A DNA stretch of 12,887 nucleotides from positions 1 through 12,887 of the forward strand of contig JARIET010000046.1 of the NCBI GenBank assembly GCA_031127185.1, in the 5' to 3' direction. Under the pieces are notes generated by a model. It did no database searches. It saw only the letters and a list, made by a program, of their open reading frames with translations, and was not told the origin of the DNA. Both the position numbers and the translations under genes were made by a program. Source of the stretch: Gemmatimonadota bacterium. Its GTDB lineage: Bacteria > Gemmatimonadota > Gemmatimonadetes > Gemmatimonadales > Gemmatimonadaceae. Shown here one piece after another: positions 1 through 6,185 of the stretch (the stretch's first letter is position 1; each line of letters opens with the position of its first letter).

Positions 1-6
1 CCCGGC

Positions 7-1233
7 TCAGGCGCCGGGCACGACCCGCCAGATCTCTCCCGAGTCCGTCGCGATATAGAGGTTGCCGTCCGGGCCGAGCGTGAGCGCGCGGTACCGCACG
101 GCGGGCAGGGACGCATTTTCGTTGGCTGTGGCGATTCCGGCGGCGTTCAAGGTCAGGATCACGAGGCGATTGCCTCCCATGATCCCCACCGCGAGGCGCC
201 CGGACCACGAACGCCACTGCGTGCCGACGAGAAACTCGGCAGGCCCCATTCCCTGCGACGCGCCGTTGTTGGTCCAACTCGGCGGCATGGCTGTCGGAAA
301 GCGCGCAACGTCCGTCATCGGCATCGTCGAGGCGCTTCCGGCGTAGCCGCAGTAGCTGTCGGGACAGCTGAGCCCCGCACGATTCTTCGGATCCCAGCCG
401 GCGTTTCCGCCGCTCACGAGCGCGGTGACCTCATCGCTGTGATTGGGTCCGTGCTCCGAGGTGAATGGTTGCCCGGTGCCGGGGCGGAACGTGATGCCCT
501 GCGCGTTGCGATGGCCGTAGGTGAAGATCCGCGAGTCGAATCCAGCGGGCGGCGCGTTGCCCGGCGCCGCGGCACCAGCGGTGGTCACGCGAAGCACCTT
601 GCCGCCGAGCCGCACCGGATCCTGCGGCAGGGTCGCGTTGTGATTGTCGCCGGTGGTGACGTACAGGAATCCGTCGGGGCCGAATCGCAGTCGGCCGCCA
701 CTATGCGCACCCGCTCCGCCAACCCCGTTGCCGACGTCCTTGTAGGCGATGTCGGTGATGATGTCGCTGCGATTGCCGGCGGATGTGTTGTCGCTGTTGA
801 GCACGAGCTTCACGACACGGTTGGTGCGCGGCGAGGTCGAGAGGTTCGACAGCATATAGACGTAGATCGTGCGATTCGTCGCGAATGCCGGGTCGAGTGC
901 CACGCCATGCACGCCACTTTGCCCTTGGCAGACGAGGTCCGGCGCGACGAGTGCCGATCCTGTCGTGCCAAAGAGCCTTGTCGTGGTGCCGTCGCTTCGG
1001 CGGACCGTGAGCCCGCGGCAACGCTCGGTGAAGAACATCGCGCCGTCAGTGGCAAAGGCGATGTCCCAGGGGTTGCTCAGTCCCGACAACACGACCGAGC
1101 GCGACAGCGACGGGGAACCGGTCGGCTCCTGGGCTGGCGCTTCGACCGGCTGGTTGTTGCCAGGGTCGCTGGGTTCGGTACAGGCGGTGCAGCCGGTGAG
1201 CAGCAGGAGCCCGGCCGCGAACCGGTGTGTCAC
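7..1233 (-). CDS. PQQ-dependent aldose/glucose-sorbosone dehydrogenase-type lipoprotein
   Basis: A 408-residue secreted beta-propeller of the glucose/sorbosone dehydrogenase family (soluble PQQ sugar dehydrogenases such as E. coli YliI/Asd). Seen: a short signal peptide with lipobox LTGC (Cys15), a Pro/Gly-rich linker to about residue 45, then propeller motifs including LSNPWDIAF (52-60), HGVALDPAF (109-117), AHSGGRLRFGPDG (176-188), YGHRNAQG (239-246), SEHGPNHSDE (259-268) and LTLGPDGNLYIATD (385-398). His177 sits where the family's catalytic base lies. Expected role: oxidation of aldose sugars with PQQ, passing electrons to the envelope; substrate unknown. The start is a GTG, and the lipobox falls at the right distance from it. 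It begins 3 bp after the kup stop, so it is probably co-transcribed with kup. No PQQ biosynthesis genes are in view. Family call is firm; specificity is not. Confidence 0.9.
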   Translation of the reverse strand: MTHRFAAGLLLLTGCTACTEPSDPGNNQPVEAPAQEPTGSPSLSRSVVLSGLSNPWDIAFATDGAMFFTERCRGLTVRRSDGTTTRLFGTTGSALVAPDLVCQGQSGVHGVALDPAFATNRTIYVYMLSNLSTSPRTNRVVKLVLNSDNTSAGNRSDIITDIAYKDVGNGVGGAGAHSGGRLRFGPDGFLYVTTGDNHNATLPQDPVRLGGKVLRVTTAGAAAPGNAPPAGFDSRIFTYGHRNAQGITFRPGTGQPFTSEHGPNHSDEVTALVSGGNAGWDPKNRAGLSCPDSYCGYAGSASTMPMTDVARFPTAMPPSWTNNGASQGMGPAEFLVGTQWRSWSGRLAVGIMGGNRLVILTLNAAGIATANENASLPAVRYRALTLGPDGNLYIATDSGEIWRVVPGA

Positions 1234-1236
1234 TCG

Positions 1237-3270
1237 CTAGAACTCGATTTGGGTTCCGAGCTCGACCACGCGGTTCGGCGGCAAGTTGAAGAAGGCCGCC
1301 GCGCTGCGGGCATTCTTTGCCATGATGGCAAAGAGCCGTTTGCGCCAAATATTCATGCTGAGCCCGCCTTTTTTCCACGGCTTGTCCGCCGGGATGAGCT
1401 CTTCGCGCCCCAGGTAGTAACTGGTGTCGAGCGGCTTGGTCTTCACGCCCTGCGTACGCAGCACCGCCAGGATTTCCTTGACGTCGGGCGACTCCATGAA
1501 GCCATAGCGCGCAACCACGTGGATGAACCCCTTTTCCATCCGATCCAGCGACGCGAGGCGCTCGGCCACCGGAACTTCGGGCACATCGCCGGTCTGGATG
1601 GAGAGCAGGATCACCTGCTCATGCAGCACCTTGTTGTGCTTGAGGTGATGCAGGAGCACCACGGGTGCGCCGCCGGGTTCAGACGTCATGAACACCGCCG
1701 TGCCGGGAACGCGCGGCGTCTTGCCAGTGGCGAAGCTGTCGAGGAACATCTGCAGCGGCATCTTGTTCTCGCGCAGGCGCTCGCGCAGGATGTCGCGACC
1801 GCGCTTCCACGTGGTCATCATCGTGAAGATCGCGAGTCCGATCACCAGCGGCACCCAGCCGCCGGCGGCGACCTTGATCAGGTTGGCGCTGACGAACGGC
1901 AGGTCGAGTGCCAGGAAGCCAACGGCCACCAGCAGTACCTGCCAGCCGCGCCAGTTCCAGCGCGCGGATGCGATCGCAACGAAGAGGAGCGAGGTGCAGA
2001 GAAAAGTGCCGGTGACGGCGATGCCATACGCCGCGCCCAGCGAGCTGGAGTCGCGGAATCCGAGCACAATCAGGATGCAACCGATGGCGAGGGCCCAGTT
2101 CACTTCGGGGATGTAGATCTGGCCGAACTCGCGCGCCGAGGTGTGCACGATCGTCACCCGCGGAGAGTACCCGAGCTGCACGCACTGTTGCGTGATGGAG
2201 AATGCGCCTGAGATCATCGCCTGCGAGGCGATGACGGCTGCTGCGGTGGCCAGCAGGATCAGGGGAACGCGGAGCGCCTCAGGAGCCAGCAGGAAGAAGG
2301 GGCTTGAAATCGCGCCCGGGTCACGGAGAATGAGCGCGCCCTGACCGAAGTAGTTGAGCAGCAAGCAGGGGAAGACGAGCCACAGCCAGGCGAGACGGAT
2401 CGGCTTCTTGCCGAAGTGTCCCATGTCTGCGGCGAGTGCTTCGGCGCCGGTAACGGCCAGCACCACGGCGCCCATCAGCACCAGCGCGGCGGGACCCTGT
2501 TCAATGATGAGGTTGATGCCGTGTATCGGGTTCAACCCATTGAGCACGGCCGGCGCGAGGAGCATTTCACGCACCCCAAGCACGGCCAACGTTCCAAACC
2601 AGAGCAGCATCACGGGGCCAAAGAAGACGCCGACCTTCGCGGTGCCGTGCTTCTGAAAGAAAAAGAGCGCAGCAATGATGACCATGGTGAGTGGCACGAC
2701 GACCTTCTCAAGTGCGGGCGCAACGACCTTGAGACCTTCGACGGCGCCAAGCACCGACATCGCCGGGGTGATCGTTCCATCGCCGTAGAGAAGGGCGGCC
2801 CCGACCAGCGCGATGGAAATGAGCACCGCGCGACGGAACTTGTGGACGGTCTCGCGCTGCAGGATGAGGGCAAGGAGCGCGAGGATCCCGCCCTCGCCGC
2901 GGTTGTCGGCCCGCATCACGAAGATGATGTACTTCACCGTGACCACGAGCATCAGCGACCAGACAATGAGCGAGAGTACGCCATACACGTGCTCAGGAGT
3001 CGCCGTGAGGCCGTGTTCCGGCTTGAAGCACTCGCGCAGCGCATAGAGCGGGCTGGTCCCGATGTCGCCGTACACCACGCCCAGCGCGGTCAGCGCGAGC
3101 ACCGCGAGGCGCTTGCCCTTGGGGTTCTGGTCTACGTGCGGTTTTGGTGCGGGCAGCGCGTACGCCGCGGATACGCCATCAACTGGAGTCGGCGTTTGTC
3201 CGTGCGTGCTGAGTCCATTCGCCGGCGGCTGGTCAGCCGGATTGCCTGCAGCTGTTGGATCTGTGCCCAT
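1237..3270 (-). CDS. kup: Kup-family potassium uptake protein
   Basis: A 677-residue inner-membrane K+ transporter of the KUP/HAK family (proton-coupled K+ uptake). Seen: the hallmark first membrane segment ending in GVVYGDIGTSPLYALRE (64-80), LLYGDGTITPAMSVLGAVEG (160-179), AVTGAEALAADMGHFG (272-287), about a dozen hydrophobic segments up to residue 485, a soluble C-terminal domain, and the family ending PPNRVVELGTQIEF. Asp69 matches the conserved Asp of the first helix. Length is somewhat above E. coli Kup (622) because of a Pro/Ala-rich N-terminal extension of about 45 residues. No in-frame ATG or GTG lies between residue 1 and the first membrane helix, so the extension seems genuine, although no good Shine-Dalgarno precedes this ATG. 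A terminator-like hairpin lies directly upstream, and the sugar dehydrogenase gene follows 3 bp downstream. Confidence 0.97.
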   Translation of the reverse strand: MGTDPTAAGNPADQPPANGLSTHGQTPTPVDGVSAAYALPAPKPHVDQNPKGKRLAVLALTALGVVYGDIGTSPLYALRECFKPEHGLTATPEHVYGVLSLIVWSLMLVVTVKYIIFVMRADNRGEGGILALLALILQRETVHKFRRAVLISIALVGAALLYGDGTITPAMSVLGAVEGLKVVAPALEKVVVPLTMVIIAALFFFQKHGTAKVGVFFGPVMLLWFGTLAVLGVREMLLAPAVLNGLNPIHGINLIIEQGPAALVLMGAVVLAVTGAEALAADMGHFGKKPIRLAWLWLVFPCLLLNYFGQGALILRDPGAISSPFFLLAPEALRVPLILLATAAAVIASQAMISGAFSITQQCVQLGYSPRVTIVHTSAREFGQIYIPEVNWALAIGCILIVLGFRDSSSLGAAYGIAVTGTFLCTSLLFVAIASARWNWRGWQVLLVAVGFLALDLPFVSANLIKVAAGGWVPLVIGLAIFTMMTTWKRGRDILRERLRENKMPLQMFLDSFATGKTPRVPGTAVFMTSEPGGAPVVLLHHLKHNKVLHEQVILLSIQTGDVPEVPVAERLASLDRMEKGFIHVVARYGFMESPDVKEILAVLRTQGVKTKPLDTSYYLGREELIPADKPWKKGGLSMNIWRKRLFAIMAKNARSAAAFFNLPPNRVVELGTQIEF

Positions 3271-3278
3271 TGGGGGCG

Positions 3279-3316
3279 GAAAACGAAAAACGGGTCGCGG
3301 ACGCCCCGCGACCCGT
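3279..3316 (-). terminator. Rho-independent terminator hairpin between padR and kup
   Basis: On the minus strand an 11-bp perfect stem (arms 3306-3316 and 3290-3300, core CGGGTCGCGG / CCGCGACCCG) with a 5-nt loop is followed by the T-rich run TTTTTCGTTTTCC. This is a textbook intrinsic terminator for padR, 44 bp after its stop. Unusually, the T-run ends about 10 nt before the kup ATG, so the hairpin also lies in any kup leader that starts upstream of it and could act as an attenuator. Confidence 0.85.
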
Positions 3317-3359
3317 CATTGAATCTATAGCCCTCCCCGATGCGGTAAAGCGACCTGCA

Positions 3360-3956
3360 TCACGCCTTTGCCAGCAGGGCATCCAGTTCGGCAGCGGCCC
3401 GCTTCAGTATCTCCGCCGCCTTCGTGATTGTTTCGGGCGTCGCCGGCTGCCGCATGGTGGCTCGCCAGTAGGCCCGACCAAGCGCACCCATGGCTTCGTG
3501 AGCCGGCCGCACGGCATCTCCAAATATCGAGGCTCCGAGCTGGGACAAACGGTCAAACACGTCGTCCACGGTCGTCCGATGCTCACCCAGATACTTCCGG
3601 CCTTCGTCCGTGATCGAGTAGACCTTCTTGCCGCTCTCCTCCGCCGCCTCACTCGCATAGCCCATCTCGGCCAACATTGTGAGTGTGGGATAGACCGTTC
3701 CCGGGCTCGGCGCGTACCGCCCGCCAGATCGCTCCTCGAGTTCCTTGATGATCTCGTAGCCATGCCGAGGCTTCTGTTCCAACAACTGGAGGATCACCAG
3801 CTTGAGGTCGCCCTGATCGAACATCCGGCCCCCGCGGCCGTGCCGACGGGCGCCGCCCATCCCGAAGACAAACGGCCCAAAGTCCGAGTCCATCTTCCAG
3901 CCCCATGATCGGCCAGCGCCAGCGCGGCCGTGCTCACCACAGTCTCGGTACCACAT
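3360..3956 (-). CDS. PadR-family transcriptional regulator
   Basis: A 198-residue winged-helix DNA-binding protein of the PadR family. Seen: the PadR core from MFDQGDLKLVILQLLEQKP (45-63) through HGYEIIKELEE, the APSPGTVYPTLTMLAEMGY recognition region (82-100) and the wing KKVYSITDEGRKYL (110-123), then a helical C-terminal part (about 130-198) typical of the dimerisation region. A Gly/Arg-rich stretch (about 27-44) precedes the core. The start at 3956 is preceded by the strong site GGGAGGAGG, though very close to the ATG; an ATG at codon 22 (3893) is an alternative. A good promoter and an overlapping palindrome (3991-4006) lie just upstream, suggesting autorepression. PadR proteins often respond to small hydrophobic ligands and control transporters; the target here is unknown. 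It diverges from the tonB-like gene and is followed by a terminator. Confidence 0.92.
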   Translation of the reverse strand: MWYRDCGEHGRAGAGRSWGWKMDSDFGPFVFGMGGARRHGRGGRMFDQGDLKLVILQLLEQKPRHGYEIIKELEERSGGRYAPSPGTVYPTLTMLAEMGYASEAAEESGKKVYSITDEGRKYLGEHRTTVDDVFDRLSQLGASIFGDAVRPAHEAMGALGRAYWRATMRQPATPETITKAAEILKRAAAELDALLAKA

Positions 3957-3966
3957 ACCTCCTCCC
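3957..3966 (-). promoter_or_regulatory. Ribosome binding site of padR
   Basis: The minus strand reads GGGAGGAGGT immediately before the ATG at 3956. It is the strongest Shine-Dalgarno match noticed in the window. The GGGAGG portion is 4 nt from the ATG, while the AGGAGG portion nearly abuts it, so spacing is shorter than usual. It favours the upstream start over the ATG at 3893. Confidence 0.7.
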
Positions 3967-3982
3967 TTGTGATATAGCTTAG

Positions 3983-4011
3983 ATATTACTGTACGATATA
4001 TCGAACTGCAA
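3983..4011 (-). promoter_or_regulatory. Sigma-70-type promoter of padR
   Basis: Minus strand: -35 TTGCAG (4011-4006), a 17-nt spacer, -10 TAATAT (3988-3983). The expected transcription start is near 3976, giving a leader of about 20 nt that contains the padR ribosome binding site. The surrounding AT-rich stretch stands out from the GC-rich background. Confidence 0.75.
3991..4006. promoter_or_regulatory. Palindromic operator candidate in the padR promoter spacer
   Basis: GTACGATATATCGAAC is a 16-bp inverted repeat with one mismatched pair and a perfect 10-bp core CGATATATCG (3994-4003). It fills the spacer between the -35 and -10 hexamers of padR, the classical place for a repressor site. PadR proteins are known to bind AT-rich dyads and often repress their own gene, so autorepression is the simple reading. 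Binding is inferred. Confidence 0.6.
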
Positions 4012-4065
4012 GTTTCTGATTGCTATCGACTCGCGTCGGCGTGCAACCGGTTCGTCCCGGTCCCC

Positions 4066-4079
4066 TGTCAAAGGTGACA
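4066..4079. promoter_or_regulatory. Short inverted repeat upstream of the tonB-like gene
   Basis: TGTCA-AAGG-TGACA is a perfect 5-bp dyad with a 4-nt spacer, 71 bp before the tonB-like ATG, in the divergent intergenic region 3957-4149. It could be a regulator site for the tonB-like gene. I see no convincing sigma-70 promoter beside it; TTGACT at 4122-4127 lies too close to the start codon to serve as a -35 for a leadered transcript. Confidence 0.25.
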
Positions 4080-4149
4080 CTGGCGCGGTATCACTCGGTA
4101 TTCGATTATGTCAGCAATAGGTTGACTCGGGCCGAAGCAAAATTCGACA

Positions 4150-4866
4150 ATGTTTGACGTCCTCCTCGAATCCCACCACGTACGCCCGCCGCGTTCCGTC
4201 ATCGCGACGCTGATGAGCACAGGTTTGCACACGGCGCTCGTTGTCGTGCTCGTCGGCGGCACAACGGCAGCCGTGCGTTCGGACGAGTTTGATCCGATGT
4301 GGGAGACGCTGGCCAGGATCATCCTCCCCGATGAAAAGGGAGGCGGTGTGTCCGGCGCCACGGCGGCGTTCACGGGACTGTCGGCGGAGGGATCGCCGAA
4401 GGGTGAACGGAATGCCGAACCGGTTAAGGTCACGCCGAACGCGACCCTGGGCGAGGCTGTTCGGCCGCAGCAGGTGTCAGCAGCTGTTCAGGTGAGCGAG
4501 CTCGAACGCCTACAGGTGGCTGCGCAAGCGGTCGGTGCGTTCACCGTTATTGAAGTGGACTCGGCGGCGGAGCGCGATCCGCTCAGCGTGGCGCCGGCCT
4601 ATCCGAAAAACATGCTCGCCCAGAACATCGAAGGCGCGGCCACAATGCAGTTCGTGGTGGATTCGACGGGATTCATCGACATGGAAACCGTTCGCGTCAT
4701 TGCGGCGACCCATCGCGAATTCACGCAAGCCGTTCGCGAGGCGATGCCGCGGATGCGTTTCCGGCCCGCGCTGCGTGGCGCCACTGCGGTGCGGCAACTC
4801 GTGGAGCAGCCCTTCAAGTTCGCGATCACGCTGCCCACCACCACAGCCCGCGTGATCAAGCCGTAG
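4150..4866 (+). CDS. TonB-like energy transducer protein
   Basis: A 238-residue protein with TonB architecture. Seen: a short cytoplasmic N-terminus starting MFDVLLES, one membrane anchor (about 17-42), a low-complexity periplasmic linker (about 60-130) without the usual Pro-Lys repeats, and a C-terminal TonB_C-like domain (about 148-228) with APAYPKNMLAQNIEGAATMQ, VVDSTGFID and AMPRMRFRPALRGATAVRQL. In TonB proteins this C-terminal domain contacts TonB-dependent outer-membrane receptors and transmits energy from ExbB/ExbD. Neither ExbB/ExbD nor a receptor is encoded nearby, so it is an orphan copy; a structural or sensory role is possible. No strong ribosome binding site precedes the ATG, but the start fits the anchor position. 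It diverges from padR, which might regulate it, and ends at a shared terminator. Confidence 0.8.
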   Translation: MFDVLLESHHVRPPRSVIATLMSTGLHTALVVVLVGGTTAAVRSDEFDPMWETLARIILPDEKGGGVSGATAAFTGLSAEGSPKGERNAEPVKVTPNATLGEAVRPQQVSAAVQVSELERLQVAAQAVGAFTVIEVDSAAERDPLSVAPAYPKNMLAQNIEGAATMQFVVDSTGFIDMETVRVIAATHREFTQAVREAMPRMRFRPALRGATAVRQLVEQPFKFAITLPTTTARVIKP

Positions 4867-4882
4867 CCGACGGGGGCAATGG

Positions 4883-4920
4883 CAAACGGGCGGGAGAGCC
4901 ATGGCTCTCCCGCCCGTTTG
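4883..4920. terminator. Bidirectional terminator, perfect 38-bp palindrome
   Basis: The arms 4883-4901 and 4902-4920 are exact reverse complements with no unpaired centre, giving a GC-rich stem that begins CAAACGGGCGGGAGAGCC and turns at CCATGG. Each strand ends in a short TTTG run. It lies 16 bp after the tonB-like stop and 23 bp after the stop of the convergent permease gene, so it probably terminates both transcripts. Confidence 0.85.
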
Positions 4921-4943
4921 GTCGTCTGACTGACGGCTGGTCG

Positions 4944-6164
4944 TTATTCGTAACGAAGCGCGATGATCGGGTCCATCACGGCCGCGCGCCGCGCCGGGTA
5001 GACCCCGAACACGACCCCGACGAAGGCCGAGAATCCGAAGGCAATGGCCACGGAATCCATTCCGACAACCGTCGCCCAGCCGAAGTTGGCTGAGATCAAC
5101 GCGCCGCCCCCAGCGCCGGCGGCGATGCCGATGGCCCCGCCAACCAGGCAGAGCACCACGGCCTCGATGAGGAACTGAAACATGATGTTGAGCCGCGTGG
5201 CACCGAGCGCCTTGCGCACGCCGATTTCCCGCGTGCGTTCGGTCACGGACACGAGCATGATGTTCATGATGCCGATGCCGCCCACCACGAGGGAGACGGC
5301 CGCGATGCCGGCCAGTAGCAGCCCCATCGTCGCTGTCGTTTCCGAGAGCGTGTTCAAAAAGTCTGACTGACTCCGAATCTGGAAGTCGTCTTCGCGACCG
5401 GGACGCAACTTGTGCTCTCGGCGCAGGATGGTCTGAATGTCGGCCATCGTCTCCGGAATCTCTGCCTCGCTCGGCGCCAGCACGCCAATGGAGCGCACCC
5501 GGTTGTTGCCTAGCACGCGGAAGCGGGCCGTTTGGATGGGAATCAGGATCTGGTCGTCGGGATTGCCGAAAACGGCACCTGAACCCTTGGTCTTGAACGC
5601 ACCAATGACCGTGAACTGAATACCACGGACGCGAATCGTCTCTCCGATCAACGCCTCAGCGGTTTCGAGCCCGAGATTGGTCGCCACGGCAGGACCGATG
5701 ATGGCCACACGTTGGCGGGTTGCATCCTCGGACGTAGTGAAGAAGCGGCCGAACTGGACTTCGTATTTGCGGACTTCGGGGTAGTTGGCGGAGCTCCCGA
5801 TGATCGAAGTGTTCGTGTTCCGGTTGCCATAGACGACCTGCAGCTGCCCCTGCATCTCAGGCTGCACGGCGAGGATCTTGGAGCCGCGGTCGATCAGGGC
5901 CTGCGCGTCATCAGTGGTCAGACGAGCACCGCCGCCACCCGTGCGAACGCCCCCGCCCATGGCTTGACCGGGGTTGATGGTGAGCAGCGTGGTGCCGAGC
6001 GCGCTGATGCGGTCATTGATCTGCTTCTGCGCGCCGTTGCCGAGCGCGACTACAGCGATCACGGCGGCAACGCCGATCACGATACCGAGCATCGTGAGCA
6101 GCGAGCGCATCTTGTTCGCCTTGAGGGCGCCGAGCGCGACGCGAATGGTTTCGCCGAAGAGCAT
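4944..6164 (-). CDS. MacB/FtsX-type ABC transporter permease (no fused ATPase)
   Basis: A 406-residue inner-membrane permease of the MacB class. Seen: N-terminal membrane helix with NKMRSLLTMLGIVIGVAAV (17-35), a periplasmic MacB_PCD domain (about 45-265), then three C-terminal helices (about 281-303, 331-354, 367-389) carrying the FtsX signature TERTREIGVRKALGA (308-322) and the ending YPARRAAVMDP. Four membrane segments and this length fit the membrane half of MacB; the N-terminal nucleotide-binding domain of full MacB (648 residues) is absent. With the adaptor and TolC genes just upstream it should form a tripartite export machine that expels a substrate from the periplasm. The ATPase must come from elsewhere, since none is encoded in the window. 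It is the last gene of its cluster, 21 bp after the adaptor stop; its ribosome binding site is weak. Confidence 0.93.
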   Translation of the reverse strand: MLFGETIRVALGALKANKMRSLLTMLGIVIGVAAVIAVVALGNGAQKQINDRISALGTTLLTINPGQAMGGGVRTGGGGARLTTDDAQALIDRGSKILAVQPEMQGQLQVVYGNRNTNTSIIGSSANYPEVRKYEVQFGRFFTTSEDATRQRVAIIGPAVATNLGLETAEALIGETIRVRGIQFTVIGAFKTKGSGAVFGNPDDQILIPIQTARFRVLGNNRVRSIGVLAPSEAEIPETMADIQTILRREHKLRPGREDDFQIRSQSDFLNTLSETTATMGLLLAGIAAVSLVVGGIGIMNIMLVSVTERTREIGVRKALGATRLNIMFQFLIEAVVLCLVGGAIGIAAGAGGGALISANFGWATVVGMDSVAIAFGFSAFVGVVFGVYPARRAAVMDPIIALRYE

Positions 6165-6185
6165 TGCAGGAGTCCGGTGAGTGCG

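Noticed and set aside
439..2211. Plus-strand open frame of 590 codons
   Set aside because: It lies antisense to the sugar dehydrogenase and kup, both strongly supported by family motifs. Its translation is His/Arg/Ala/Glu-rich with no recognisable domain, as expected for an antisense frame in GC-rich DNA.
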